DNA of 64,000 nucleotides from Panorpa germanica (Eukaryota > Arthropoda > Insecta > Mecoptera > Panorpidae): contig OY783204.1 in NCBI GenBank assembly GCA_963678705.1, positions 27,104,759 through 27,168,758 of the forward strand, written 5' to 3'. The position numbers were made by a program, and so were the translations under genes. Below, piece by piece: positions 11,321-26,095 of the stretch (position 1 is its first letter; every line of letters starts with the position of its first letter). The notes below the pieces were generated by a model that was not told where the DNA came from, searched no databases, and saw only the letters and a list, made by a program, of their open reading frames with translations.

Positions 11321-12294
11321 TACTACTATATAAATATAAGGTATGTAGTATATAAATAGAAACCTTAGAAGTGAAAAGATTTAAAAGAAATAGCTTTAAC
11401 CCATTCACTTAACATATGTGCATGAAGAGGTGTAGCTGGGCACTTTGCCGAGTGACCTTTGACACGAACTCTGGGGATCAACATACTTGTTGACTAAAAA
11501 GAACTTTGTTAACAATTATTAAAAAATATAGTTGAAAAAAAATATGTTGAATTTATGACAGAGGTCGTAAAGATCATAAATTTGTTAGTTTTCCATTAAA
11601 TTATGTATATATAAGTGTGTGTGTGGTTGTGGTTATGTAATAGAATTTTTGGGTAAATGCCAATAACTGATTTTTGAATCGAGAAATTGATGTGAGAGAA
11701 TTTCTTTATGATATATTTATTTTTATATAAGTTTCCCTTTTATAAGTTAATACTATTATTCGACTATTATTATTTTGAGCTTACCTTTTTCAGTTTTCTT
11801 ACCTAAATATTGCAATTTCAATTATAAAATATTACACATAAATTTTGCATTGACTTGTACGGTAAATGTATCCTCTCCTCTAATAAAATACCGCTTTATC
11901 TCGACCTTAATGCGTATATTTTGTTTCTGTTTCAATAAAAAATTTAAATTTAATATTAATTTAATTATTCAAAATACGATTATAAAGGAAAGTGAAAAAC
12001 TGCGTGTTGTTGCAGGAAACAATTACAATTTTATATTCATTCGCGCGATTCTCAATGCATAAATTATAATTAAAAAATGAAAGCGACGTAATTATGAGTG
12101 ACTTTTCAATTATGTATAGTGTTTTCCTTATTACTTAGCGTCGTAATTGTTAATTTATAATATTTAATGTGCACTTAATTATAATGCATTTTAATTATAA
12201 ATATAGACAACATTTTTACAAAATCGTGAAGCCAAACGTAATGAATTCGGTGAATATTATATTCAAATTTCAGAGCTAATAATAATCTATATCT

Positions 12295-12353
12295 GTAGTT
12301 CAAATTACGAGAGTTCGGCGGTGATTCTTGTTTACAAGAGGTAACCGATTTGG
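12295..12353 (+). repeat. single arm of the foldback MITE
   Basis: AGTTCAAATTACGAGAGTTC and the following GGCGGTGATTCTTG match one arm of the elements at 47252 and 51820. The other arm is missing. Confidence 0.5.
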
Positions 12354-14638
12354 CTAATTTTTAATTTAAAATGTTCGTAATAATCTAAATAAGGTTTTTA
12401 TGGAAAGGAAAATTGGAAATGTCTTGAAAAACTGAAAATATTACGAAATTTTTGTTACTATGTGCGCAAATATCATTTGACAGCTGATTGTCAAATTGTG
12501 AATCAACTAATAGTGACGAAAAATTGATTCTGTTGTTTATTTTTAATTGAATTAATGATATTTGGACAGGACATCGTTTGTGGCATCAGCCAGTAATTAA
12601 TAAATATTGCTAAATATATTTCAAAAGTATTTCTAACTAATATTGTTATAAAAGATGCAATGTTACGATATATTAATTGATATTTTAATTACAAACATCT
12701 GGATTGTGTCAACATAACTAGAACTTAGTTCTTAGAAGATGAGAGCAGCAATAAAAATAATTAAACATCAAAAAACGAGTGCCGTTAAATGGTTTATGAG
12801 CTCATTTCAAACCCACGAAGTGTGAATATAAAAAATTATGTAAGAAGCGTTTTAATACTACTCCTACTATCAGATTTTCCGTTGTCTGGTATTTGGTCTT
12901 CTATTTCCTTCCGCATTCCAACTTAACCACAATTAAGTCTTATCTTTTTTGTTTTTTTTTTTATCCTTTTGGTTGATTTTATCAAAGGTCACATCAATAT
13001 CCATAATATTCAAAAGGTCCGTTTTTTGCATTATATAATATTAAATAAAAGACACGCTATTTTTTAATAAAATAATGGTTTCATTTAATAAAGTATTTTA
13101 TTTAAATATATTTATACGAGTATAATAATATTACATAACTTTTCTTTATTCATAATTCAATTTTATCATGTTTATGTAACCGACCTAGCACGTAATTCAT
13201 ATGAAACAATCCCTTAGGGTGCTTTGAACTTTACAACGCTCATTTTAAGGATTTGTTTTCAATGAAACATACTATGTATGTTGTAATATTTGCTTTTGAT
13301 AATATTTTACGACTTTTAGAAATATTTAAATGTAGTAGCCATCAGGCATTTTACATTTCCAACCAGTTACATCCTTTTACCAAATAAAACTTAAAAATTA
13401 TTTATGTTGCCCCCATGTTGTAACTTTTGAACGACGCCTGCTAACATTAGACGCATTTAAAGACTTATATTTTGTAATTAGGCTCTCTCCAAGGTATAGG
13501 ACTTATTTTGTAATTTATTTAAGGTCAACTGATAGATTTGGATAAGATAGAATAGGACGCTTTCAAAAATTATAAAACAGAGGTCTAAATTCTAATAATT
13601 GTTTAAGCTGGAAGCCGCTCTTTATTTGTCAATATCCCCAGTTCTTCTATGTCACATTCTTTTTTTTATCTTCCTTATTACCATCCAAATCTTTCGCTTC
13701 TTTCCTCTTTCCAATGGTCATTCCGATTTCTAATTTCTCCACACACTATCTTCTAATGTGCCCCAACGATTGCAGGATTACCACATTTCTTGCATACTCT
13801 TTTCGCTTCTTCTTCATAGTATTCCCCTCTCTTCTTCCCCAATTCGAATTTAGTTACCATTTTTGTATCTTTGTTTTCTTAGATATTCGGCAATTTTTTT
13901 GTTTAATCTTTTTAAAATATTTTATTGTATTTGGGTTTTTTAAATTTTATTCTTTATATCTTTTTCCTTTCTACTTCATCTACAGCCACGTCATTGCTCG
14001 AATAAATTCAAAATGAAATTAATATAATCCTCAGGTGTCAAACTTTTAAATGACTTAGAGCAAGAGATTTTAAATGAGTTAAACTTAAGTTACTTTCATT
14101 CTTTCATTGATTATACCCAAATTCAGAATTATATTAGATACCTAGTAACTAAATAGAATTGAATATTTAGATTGAAATTAACACCCTCTCCTCTTCTTGT
14201 GTCTTAAAACCCCTTAACATCTAAGGGTTTATTATAATTGCTTCACAAGAAGACCCTTACAAACACCCGTAAAACATAAGAGGGTTCTTCTCCTTCAGAC
14301 GATGTCTTAGTTATTGAAACCGTCACCATCTTTACCAAACCGCTATAATATTTTGACGTAGCTTACATATAAATTGATTGTCTAATAATTAACTACATAA
14401 ATAAATCTGTTAATTGGGTCAAGTGGTTTTCTCAGGATACTTGGATTGACATTGGTTAGACAATCTTCTTCTTTCGCACTGGGCTGTACATTGCTCTTAT
14501 ACAAGTAGACAGAGCTTGAGATAATATTATATTACAAGACAAGATGAAATACTTCGAACATGCCCCCAAATAGTATACGAAACATATACTAAACCTTCTC
14601 AATATATTACACGAATTCGAATATTAGTTTAAGAAGAC

Positions 14639-14641
<3 letters not shown>

Positions 14642-14683
<42 letters not shown>
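14642..14683. repeat. (TA)n microsatellite
   Basis: About 21 uninterrupted TA units. Confidence 0.95.
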
Positions 14684-14685
<2 letters not shown>

Positions 14686-16299
14686 GTATATCAAATCATA
14701 GAGTTTCTGTATAATAGAATGGTTCGACAACCTTTCCTAAAGGATACAACGTTTTACAAAATTCATGAAAGCAGCTGGCTACACAAAGCTAGTCAAAGAG
14801 AAACGAATGTCTAGTAGTCGCCACTGCTACGTGCTACGTCGTATACAAAAAGCGTTAGGGTGAATAATAAAGTGACTATAGAAGAAAAGAGCGTAGTAAA
14901 GTTTCTGTGAAACGAAATATGATGGATAGAATAGAGTTTGTGCAGTATATAAAAGCAACTAAATATTATATTGCTACCTCAACCTACCTCAAGGTTCGTT
15001 TTGCTAAGTTGTTGTACATTTCACATGAAATTTACTTTGGGTTTGGAGTTGGAAACGTACCAGCTTGACGTTTATATGACCGAGAGAGAGATTTTGTGGT
15101 TAAAGAGAAGTGGGTTTAAGATAAGATGTTGTTTCTTATGGTGCTATTAAAATTACTGCGTTAGCAGGTGGCTGTGGTTTAAGATATGTCGGTGTACTTC
15201 ATTTTAAGACGAGTTTCTTAATTGTATTTATGTACATCTACATTAATCGCGAGTAGGAATATGTGCTCAGGTATTAGAAAATTAAGATACAGGTATATTA
15301 ATTTTCATAACATACACATCCAATGCATTTTCATAGAATTGTTTAACAAATTCAGACAAAAATTCATCTTAAAAATATTAATAACCTGTTCTTAATTTTA
15401 ATAAGCATTTGTCTACTCGAGTACTTGCTTGGCAACACACAACTTTGTACATAACATCTTTGCGTTTAATATATCATGGACAGCAGATTGTTGAGAGTAA
15501 AAAACGTTCACTTTTGTTATCTTCAGTACAGTGGTGTATTGATAAACATTAAACGAGAAGCTTAATCTCATTATAAAGTGTGTTAATACGAACTAACTTA
15601 AACAGGAGTCGAAAATAGCAAAGCTGTAAAATTGCAGGTCAAACTCTATTACTTAAATGACCTATAATTTAATGACATAAATGTCTGGGGACAAAATAAC
15701 TTAATAAAGTATCATTATCTTACCTTCCCCTTACTCTTCCCTTAGCAAATTTTAATATAACATAGTATATTATATCATCACGCTACCAGTATATACTTCA
15801 TTTTCTTGTATCAATATTAACCAATATCAATAGCTCGCAGTCACTAGCGTTAGCGTCGACAGTCGGCTTATTATAGTCCGTACCGGATGTAGTCAACCCG
15901 GACATAACATATTACTTGATATAGTCACCTAATACCTAATATTACCGACTAATTAATTGGTCACTCGTTTCCCGGTTTATTGTGAGATATTTAATCCATG
16001 TTTATATATTGAATTTCAATTAATTTGATTTCTGTTTCATTAATTACATATGTGACCCGATTCATCATCGAAAAGGTAATTAAAATATAATCGTATGTGT
16101 TATGAAATATATAGGTTATAGCTTGTACATTGATTTCAAATCATTTTCTATTTATATACATTATAATAATTATTTCGAGTTTTATTATTAGCAATAGTTT
16201 GTTGTTTCGTTATTACAGTAGTATACTGTAATTATCACATTCTTTTTGTATATTTATATAAGTTAATAGAAGACTTTGCAACGTCTTATTGTATTGTAT

Positions 16300-17000
16300 A
16301 TATTATAATTGATTTGCCTGCCGGCTTTACAAATTCCTTTACATTCCAATTAATTTTATTTACACTCAGCTTAACTTAATTAATAATTAAACTCTAATTT
16401 GCAATTAAAAACTATATTCCTCCTCTTTCTCATTCTTTCCTTGCAATAACTCCTAGGGATAATCCACTTTCATGTGCTCCAATTTCTCCTTTTTCTTTCC
16501 ACATATTCTCTATGTTTTATCTTCCTCTTTCTACGTTCCGTAATCTAAACCTTGCGATTATTCTCGTTTTTTTTTTCACAACTGTATGTATCTTATGTTG
16601 TATTTTGTTTCATTCTTTCCTGTTGTATTTCTATAACACTTTCCCTTATAAGGCAATTTATTATGATATTCGTATAATTTTTTTGCATATTTATTGTATT
16701 TTTATTGTTTCTGACATTTCCTTTTTATAAATTCTCTTCTTCCTTTTCAAACTGGAAGTCCCTCTGTTTACAAAGTTTCTCCTTCTTCTTTTTTCTATTT
16801 CTCCTCACCTCCGTCATCCATACTCTCCCTTTCCTCTTTCCTTGCAATAACCCCTCCAAGCCTAATTCACTTTCCACTTTATCCTGACACATATACTTAT
16901 TGTGTTCACATTTTCCCTATTCCTTTCTGTATAAGCTGCATAATTTCTCTTTCACTGTTCCCCATTACCTTCTGCATCTCTCTTCATTCTCCAACCTGAA
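16300..17000 (+). repeat. pyrimidine-rich dispersed repeat region
   Basis: A long C/T-rich tract with an internally repeated phrase CTTTCCTTGCAATAAC (16437 and 16839). It begins with TTTGCCTGCCGGCTTTACA, similar to the complement of about 51630-51650. The open frames here (16512-16887) are low-complexity Phe/Leu/Ser and are not considered genes. Confidence 0.4.
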
Positions 17001-18778
17001 TCTAGCAATCAGGTAATATTCTTTTCCAGTTTCTTTTAAGTAAAATATTACCAGTAAGTTCAAGTGTAAAGATATTTATCAATCAAATGGTTTTACAATA
17101 ATTAATTTTAGTTACAATGGTGCCTGGTCTGAGCCTAATTCCACATTATCAATGTTCTAAGTTAAAGTCTTGTATTAAACGAGATTACGTGATTAAAAAC
17201 ACTATTTTGTTATGGTGGTATTTTATATACTCTTATAAAGAATATTGTGTCTTTTGGTAATCTGTAACTAATCTTGAAGGGTAGTCTGTGGTGTGTGAAA
17301 TATTAACAGTCCCGAAGATTGTATCTATGTTTAGTGTATAGACGGTACATCATATTTGCGATCCAAAGAAACATAAATTTCCGAAAATATTTCGTATAGG
17401 GCTAATAGCTAATTCAAATTAACGAATACACTTAAATCAAAAATAAAAACAATAAGGTTATTTCCAAGTTTGATGAAATGTTGACAGTTTCAATACCACA
17501 TGACAGTCTGTCAGTCAATCATGTGTTGTATAATCAGTTCTAAGCAACCGAACAATTCATAGAAGTAATGATACTCGTAATGACGTCACATTCCCAAGAA
17601 CGCTCAGTAAGTAGTAACTTGTAGGATCTGTTTTATATACCTGCACATACATATTACTTTTAAAGACACTACATCAAGGTTTATTCGTTATAACATTATG
17701 TAACAAATTCGATTTACATAGTAAAATAAATATTTACATATAACATTTATTTTCCTTTAGATTTAGAATAAATGATTAGGTGTTACAATTCACTTTTACA
17801 TAAGCTAATAAATAATTAGAAGTATTAAATGTATTTATCAGTTGATTAATTTAGTTTATACTAAGAAACTAATTTTTCTTTCTATCAGATATTTTTAAAT
17901 TCTTTCTGGTTGAAAACTTAGAATTTAAAGTTACAAATTTGTTAATTTTCTTTTTAAATGGGAACTGGAGCAAAACAGGCTACACGATTTAAATTCCAGA
18001 ATTAATCATCATCATTGTCCATCGCGTTTAAAACGTTTCGTTATTTCTTCCTACTAAGACGCCTTCTTCTTCCTCTCACTTTTGCATCATAAGGTTACCT
18101 TCCAGAAATTTGTTTAACCGTTCTACTTCTGTTCATTCCTTCTCCATATTTTAACCATTAGAACTACTCCTTTTTAATTTCTGTTAAAATATCGATTTCT
18201 CGATATCTGCCATTTTTATTCTTCACTTTCTTTTTTCATATATTCACCATATATTTTTTAATGGGCCCCTAATTACAACCAGGGGAGCGACTTCTCCCTA
18301 TTTACTGCGAATTTTTACTTATTTTTTTAAGCTAAAAATCGTTTATTTCTTTCAAAAACAAATTGTTATTTTTGAAAACAAATTTATTCATTCTTAAATA
18401 ATTTTTTCAGTGTCTATCCTTTAAAGCAGTCCTGACTCACTCCTTTAAATAAGCATGTACATAATTCTTGTGTGATCCATTATAAGTCGTTACAGGTCTA
18501 CCACCTTTCCTCTTGAGAATTCAGAGATCTTTATCTCAGACGACTACGCATTTTGCACAAAGATTTTCGTTTAATTCCACATACTTTAAAAAACATGTGA
18601 ATTTTTTTCATTTGCGTCACCGTATCAATTGCTGCGGTCTGTTTTATATCTGTAAGTACAACATGGCTCACACCACTTCATAAATATCTCCCAATACTTA
18701 ATAAACATCACCCATACATATACTGTTTGCGTATAGTGACGTCATACATACGTTATGTGTTTATAAATATACGGTAAA

Positions 18779-19722
18779 TAGCGTTTATCCCGCCCCGTCT
18801 TTTTAGTTTTAGTGTGAATGATTTGAATTCAATAAAATAATTCGTAATTTCAATAGAAATTTCCTATTTTTAAATTGAAACTCGTTCTATATTTATTTTA
18901 CATATAACAACAATGGGCTTGTGTCCTATGTCTTAATTTCTATAAAACTGCACTATATATTGATTAAGTGGGTTACTAGAACCTCAAATGTCCAATTATT
19001 TTTTAATAACTCCTTACATTTCAGGAGATATTAACAATTAAAAAAACCTTTTTGTCTCTTTAATTATTAAAGGGATTCAACGTTGTACAACATCCTAAAT
19101 GCATGTGACATCACAACCGCTAGTTGCTATCCCTTTTATACAATAGAGCATAAAACAGATATATTCTTGACAGAACTCTGACAAGTTTACAGGTTTTCCA
19201 ACCTTACGGCTCATAAATCTCTGCTATATGTATTTATATATCAAAATACCAAATATTATTTACAACTATTTCAAGGAATAATAAAATTTAAATATTATGT
19301 CTGCCGTAACAGGGTTAAATAAAATAAAAACTTATTATTCTTTGACTTGACTTGATTATTTGACTACCAACAGCTACAGAACATTACCACAGCACTGACC
19401 TAATCAACAAATAACTGACGTTAAAATGCATTTCACGACATACAAATGGACGACCATTTCTAGCGCTAAAACTACAATTCAAACTTTTAATTGCTATATC
19501 TCCGTCAACATTTAGATATTTAATAAAATAGACTCGCCAATATACATTTATTAACATCAATTTCAATCAACAATTGAAAAATCGACCACTAAAAAATGAG
19601 GACAAAGCCCATTAATTTTTCATATAAACTGATTTAAAATATTTTCAATTTATTCATTATTTGACCAACTTTTTTTCGATTTGCAAGTTATATACCAATG
19701 TTAGCCCACATACAAAATATGA
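18779..19722 (-). mobile_element. Helitron copy H2, 5'-truncated, holding MITE copy 3
   Basis: Sequence at 18779-18911 and 19614-19722 matches the 3' half of H3/H4 in reverse orientation, including the GATTTGAATTCAATAAAATAATTCG stretch (present with few changes). The terminal hairpin is decayed (CCCGCCCCGTC). The MITE interrupts it. Confidence 0.65.
18912..19613 (+). mobile_element. AATGGGC MITE copy 3, long variant, nested in a Helitron
   Basis: At 702 bp this is the longest copy. It carries about 85 extra bases (about 19120-19200) missing from the other copies. It sits inside a truncated Helitron copy; the empty-site match is at about 37885-37900 (AACAATTAATTTTTC). Confidence 0.95.
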
Positions 19723-21459
19723 TATAGATACGATAATGTGAATAGATATGAATTTCAGCAATGTATAAACGTAACACATGTTATAACATCAAGTACTAGC
19801 AGCTGATTGAAGTAGGTCATTGAAGATTAAGAGAATTAATTAAAGAGCCATTTTTATCCATTTCTATGATCTCTTTCTGACCATGGTACGAGTAATGCGA
19901 GAATTATTGATGAGTAATCATTATTAGTCTCTGAATATTACTTAGTAATATGTTTCTAAACAATTGGCTTTTAGGATCCTAAAAATATGTACTAGCAAAT
20001 GTTTGAATGTATGTATTTATGTGTTTAATATTTTCTGACAATTATTTTTGACTATTTTATAGCAAATAATTTAAACGAGTAAAACCGCTACTAACCTTTA
20101 AACTGCTTTAAAAAAAATGTTATTGTTTATAAGTTTTGAGTAATTTAATTAGTTTTCATAATAAAATTATATTAAGCGATTGTTTAGATATAAAACAGGC
20201 AACAATAGGTGAATAATTATAAGCAACTCTTCATCTAAAAACGATCTACTTACTACACTCTTTCACTGTACCAAATTTCATACTTCTATCAGAAAGATAA
20301 ACTTGTAATTAGTATTCTATATTCGAGTGTTATTGCATCCAGTTCCCAAATAATTCTTAACTAAACTTGTCTCAACTTGTCTTGCAACATTTTAGAGAAT
20401 ATGTGTTTCTGTCTACTTAAGTCTAAAATTAATACGATAAAAGCATTCTTATTATCCTTGCTATAAGGGCGTCAGGCGTTGATTTACGGAGTTAAGATAC
20501 AGGTTGAAATAGAGTGACATTCAGCATGGTTTTTCCTTTAGCAGTCAGACCCCCCATCACCTCCCACTGAGGTTTTGAAATGGAGATACCGATTATACGA
20601 CTCCCCACCCTACTCCACCCACTTCACTATTTGCTCCTTTTTAGATAGACGGTATTTTGTCAAATGGAAAAAAATAAATGTGAACATTTATATGGCTTTT
20701 AGAGATTTCTCATATAGAAGTCATGGGGTTGCTAGTCATCCACAATAAATTAACCCTAGACAGTGAACGCAATCATTTATGTGTCTTTTTAGGGTAAATA
20801 GGGGTTAATAGTTGACCCGTATCGAGTTCAAGATGTTTAAATATATTCATTTAATCATGGAATCTTCTTAATGTACTAGTTGGATAGTTTCGCAGTAGAA
20901 AAATACGTCTTTGTTTTAGTTTTAGAGGTTTCATGAATTTTTAACACCTTCGTTGTCACGTCTTGTGGCACATTTTGAAGCTTCCCCTGTTAACACATTT
21001 GAAAAAAGATATATTTTTGGTGGTCAACTTCTTTTAAGCATAAGCCATCTATGATCTCTCGTAAATTAGGCTATACTTACAAATATAAATTAATGTAATG
21101 TAATGTTCTCTTTCTACTATTAAGTTTAAATATATTTTAATGTAGAATACCAACAAATAATTACTCTAAAATTGAGTTATTTCCTGTCAAGTGCGTAAAA
21201 TGCGTAAATTATACAAAGTACTATAATAATTAATTAACAAATTCACAGTTTTTAATTAATTAACATTATTTTAACCCTTTTATATACACACATAAAACAG
21301 CTACTTTAAATAATAAATTGCATAATAAAAGTTACTTATTTTATTTCCCAGTTTTACCCCCATATGATAAACCGGACAGAAAATTTCGTGCAGATTTTAA
21401 ACATCCAGCTTTATGCGAACAACTCTCACATATTTTAATGCCATATTTATTGACCTTTT

Positions 21460-21780
21460 ATACAAAAATGTTATTATTTTATTTTAACATTTTTGCCATT
21501 TCTACATTCTTCCGCCTTAAATCATTAAATTACATTTCATTGTGATTAATTACATTTCGTTTGTATTCCTCATTCTATCTACTCATTCTCTCTCCTTCAA
21601 AAAATAAACTTAGTCATTACTGCTTCTCTCTTTATGTTACTTTCTTTGCTACTCTCCCTCCCGTTTCTATTCTGCCATTTTTTTCTTTTTCTTCCTCCCT
21701 TCTCTCTACCTCTGCCACCCACCTCTTGCCTTCAATAACTGCTCAACTTACTTTTCATGTAATAAGAGTGAGTTGTAGTT
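21460..21780 (+). repeat. pyrimidine-rich dispersed repeat region
   Basis: Same family as 43580-43995. The C/T-rich part at 21560-21740 gives spurious Ser/Phe-rich frames. Confidence 0.4.
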
Positions 21781-22394
21781 TAAGTTTGAAATACACTGAA
21801 TAACAAAATTCCACCTGATTAAAGAAATGCACAAATATTTCTATATCATTGGAGACGAGTCTTTGTAATTTTTAAATAATAATTTAGTGGTAATATATAT
21901 TGCGTACTAAATTCAGATTATTGCTTTATTATTTATACCTTTATCTCAATTTAGAAGCACATAATATCACAGTAAATACTGAAATAGCATTTATTTAGCA
22001 AATAGTAAAAGTGTAAACCGAGGTATTACAGAAAACCAGCCTTATTGCTTGCCTTTACTTGAAACAGATTTAAATGTAATATTATAAAGTTAAGTTGTTT
22101 AAGTGACAGCATAGGGGGTTGGCAGAAGGTGGGGGGAGAGGTGGTAACAACAAACACAGGACCCTGCCCCAGGGGTCTAATCTATTGGACATGTATCATC
22201 TCCCAGATGCTTTATAAATGAACCAAATTTATAAGAGAGAAATGTTAGAAATTTCAAATATAAGTTGATATATATAATATAGATATACAGAGCATAGCGT
22301 GTAACACAGCAAACACATGTAGAAGGTCAATTAGTGATGCATACGCATAAGAAGGGCAAAGTGCCGAGTCCGAAAAACATTTGTCAAGCCATTG

Positions 22395-22590
22395 CTTTCC
22401 TTGAACGGTATTTTTTTCCATTAAAAAGCAATGCTTTATCAACACACGAAATTCAGATTTTTCTATTGTTTTGAAAATTACAAAAGTAGCGTCATTAAAA
22501 TCAGTGTAATTTGTAAACTAATGATCGGAATATCATAAAATTTTAACACATATCGTCTTAAGGTTGGTACTACCTAAAAATCATGTAGTT
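22395..22590 (+). repeat. dispersed GCAATGCTTTATC repeat, uninterrupted copy
   Basis: The copy runs from TTTCCATTAAAAAGCAATGC to GGTTGGTACTACCTAAAAATC. It matches 26660-26850, the halves around MITE copy 2 (5600-5663, 6257-6293) and part of 32154-32240 (-). It gives the empty site CACACGAAATTCAG for the MITE. Confidence 0.7.
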
Positions 22591-25588
22591 AATGGTGCTG
22601 ATCCTACGAACTTATTGTGTTACGTATTACTAAACTAGAAAATGTCTGTAAATGGTTCCAAAAACAACAGGTGTCGAAACATATTTTGTTTTACAAATAA
22701 GGTAGAAGTTCCTGGTTTGAATCGCAAAATAGTCTAATAAAAAATGAACGAATCTTGTTCTTGTTTCTAAACATAAAATCCATTTCTAGAATTTCAAAAT
22801 GAAATGAAAAGCAAAAAAGAAAAGAAGAAGAAGAGCACTGGCTGAATTATCCAAATGTTATAGCAAACCACCTGTCGACGGAACCACCCTTTCTCGTCAA
22901 CCCCATCTCCCACTCTACCACCCTACTTCTACATGGATAAAGCTTAAGTAAAAATATATTGCAAGGGTGTGTTTTAGGGGTATGAGTTAAAAAGCTTGGG
23001 AAGGGGGTATTTGAAGTAGTTAGGGCGACTTTGGTAAAAGTATACTAAATAAAAGGATGAAGAAAAGCTCCTCACCAACATGAGAAGTTTTAAGGGTGAA
23101 ACGAAATATATTTTGAAATACTGTAACAGCAATGGGGGAAAGGGGTTCCTTTTTATTAATATCAAATACTTAAATGTAATGAAATTCAACAGGTTGAAAG
23201 GACTCGAAAAATTTTAGAAAATTATTATTAGAATTGTATCGTTTTATTTAAATGGCGTTTGTATGGTACAAGATATGAAATGCACAACAGATTCTTTATA
23301 AATTATACAGCCTTGAAACATTGAGGAATTATGCAAATGAAATGAGCTGTGTGTTAAATCAAGAATATGCAAATTATCATCGTAAAACGTAGATTTCAAA
23401 ATTATGCAACACTAATTTTAAATTCTGCTTCTAATGTAATACGACTTACGCTTTTTAAATTGAACGTCGCTCTAACGCGTTGAGATATTTGAACGAAATG
23501 TTTCTCCAGAGCGTCTTATAGCTTAATTTGGAAGATTACCTATTATCTAGATTACACACTCTTAGATTTTTCGAAAAATGCGTAATATGTCTCCAATTGA
23601 CGACCAAGTTAAAATCAATACTACTCAAAGAACTGTAGTACGGACAGACGGGTGTGTGTGCCAGTTAATATGTACTTAAGTGTACTTAAAATATGCGATA
23701 TAGGCTAGTGATTTTATTAAGTGAAATAATTGAAAAACTTGGTTTAGTATTCCTTAGTTTTTACTTGCATTTTTAATCGAAAACAAACTGAGATAATAAT
23801 GTATTAAAGCCTAAGGTTAAACCTAAGATTCTATAAGTTTAAATTTTTGATATTTGAATTTTAAGAGCACGATAAAGCATTCTGAATATGGTAAAAATTT
23901 GTACCATTTTTAAGAATTAATTTATTTTTACATTTCACCAAAAAAGAATTACAAACAAGACTATGTTCCTCATACCAATTGACTGATCACATGAAGTTAT
24001 ATAGATCTTAATCTTATTAAATTTGATACCTAATTTAAGAACCAATTTGTAGAATTCAATCATATAATCTTATTTTCTAATTAGACAAAGCTTGCTATTA
24101 AATCATAAGACGATCTGAAACGTGCCTCTAATACAAATTTGTAAAACGAAATTCTTTTTATTCAATAAGCTCTGATTAAACAAAAACCTGAGATTATTTT
24201 AATTATGATTTCGAACATATTTGATAAAATAGAAAATGTTTTTTTGATAACACAAGTATTAACCTAAGTATTACTTTCACAATCAATAAGAAATATTAGA
24301 AATATTTTTGTTATTTATAGTTTTATTAAGTAAATAAAACAGTCAGGTCTTATTGATACACCCTATTCATATTTCCGAGAATATTTTCAATAAAGCAAAA
24401 TCGGAATTCAATAATTCAACGATGACGGTATCTAAAAAAAATCAATCGCTGTCAAAAAGTATTGTACAGTTCACCTAGTTTTGTTGTATAATATATAATA
24501 ACACCGGGCCTTTCTGACAAGGTCAGAGCTTTCTGATAAATTGTACGGTAGAGCTTTCAAGATATTAAGAAAAGTTAAATACCCTATGTTATCCCTTTAA
24601 TAAAACTATTATAAGACATTTTAACACATTTATTTATTTTGTTATTCTGTTAACGTTGTGTTATATTGTATTTTCTATGTTCCTGATTGTACTTCTTTGT
24701 GTTTGTGAGCTCCCCATTGTATAAATCTCTATTCAAAGCTTATATCAGTGTAATATCGAAATATTGTTAGATATATCTTCAGCCGTTTCTGCCATTTTCT
24801 TAATATTTACTAGTGATATACGTATACTTCAATTTTCGTATAAATTCTATCGAAATTAAGTTTTTATTTTATATTTTAAATCATCTTTAAAAATGATTAA
24901 ATATGTATCAATCGAAATTTAAGTTGAGTATGCAGTTATATGTAAAATTGTATCCTCTATCTGATTCAATACTCAGATACCTCATAAATGCAACCGAACA
25001 AAATTAAAACGCAGATAAACTTGTTAAAACCCCAAACCTCAACATTGTAACATTGTATATAAACTTAAAATTAATATTAACACATATTTGCAGTTGTTCT
25101 CTTCATCTTCTCTTCACCTCCACTATTGATTTCCTTCCTTCACTTATATCTCGCTTTAATTGTAATGTACTTGATAAAGAAAACCTGCATGTCCTTTTCA
25201 TTTTATATTTTATATTATTGATGTTATATAATATTTTTGTTCAATTATGTATCTTTTATATTTCCCACATTAAAGCGCATGCGGCATTATATTACCGGTA
25301 AAATTTTCTCAAAGCAACTTCACCTAGACTGCGTTCATCCTCGTTTTAGATGCCAACGGACTACATCGCTCTGGAATATAAATCCAAATGGTTTACTATG
25401 TAGATCCATACAAATAATTAAATCTATGAATATTTTATTTGCCATTTAAACTTCTAAAACAGTTAACTTAGAATTAATAATACATTTTATGGTTCAGTAG
25501 TTCGTAAAAGCTTAACATACATCTACATGTTTGCATAATACTACCCTTATTAAGGGGTAGAAGTTTAGTTAAATTTTCTTTTCGACCA

Positions 25589-25807
25589 TCAATAGTAGTC
25601 TCCTGTAAGTTCTTTACAACTTCGTCTTACATATAGTCTATTCAACTTTCTCATGCTACCACCCTCTAAACCCCCCTTCGACCGACCGACTATTCTCATC
25701 TTCACATCATCTCCAAAGGCTATAACTCCTGCAGAACCCTTTATTATGAAACTTAGTATGTCATATCTAGGACATAACTTGCTTTTGATGGAGGTTTGGA
25801 CTACCAT
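25589..25807 (-). pseudogene. possible degraded reverse-transcriptase scrap
   Basis: A 72-codon minus-strand frame contains GVIAFGDDVKMRIVGRSKGGLEGG, which may be a worn YADD motif with the GRS..ELE follow-up of R1-type LINEs. The neighbouring RT motifs are not visible, so this may be chance. Confidence 0.2.
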
Positions 25808-26095
25808 CAGTTCTAGGATACTAACGTAAAAGCTATTCTATCATCTAGGATTTCTTTTTGAGCTTATTTCTTATACTATTTACTACTGGATAAAGTTCAC
25901 TGATAAAGGTCATCTGAAAGTCTAATGTTCGACTTTATGGTACTTCGGTGACCGGACACTTTTAATTATTTGCTGATATTGGTTCCTTTTGGGAGAGTTA
26001 TTGTTTGTAAAGGAAAGATTAGGCGCACACTAGACAATGAGCTGTCTTTAAATAAGTCGTCAATAAGTTCTTAGGATGATATATAAATTAGTGCA

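Larger units (their letters stand above)
11321..18778. other. no gene recognised; simple repeats
   Basis: This holds one foldback-MITE arm (12295), pyrimidine-rich tracts (13610-14010, 16300-17000) and a (TA)n array. A GC-rich patch at 15830-15905 has a 35-codon minus-strand frame (MSGLTTSGTDYNKPT...) without other support. Confidence 0.45.
19723..26095. other. no gene recognised
   Basis: AT-rich DNA with pyrimidine-rich repeats (21460-21780, 25080-25200), one dispersed repeat copy (22395-22590) and a doubtful RT scrap (25589-25807). Confidence 0.45.

Noticed and set aside
11775-12062. 95-codon plus-strand frame
   Set aside because: AT-rich with no recognisable motif or neighbouring exon; compatible with chance at this base composition.
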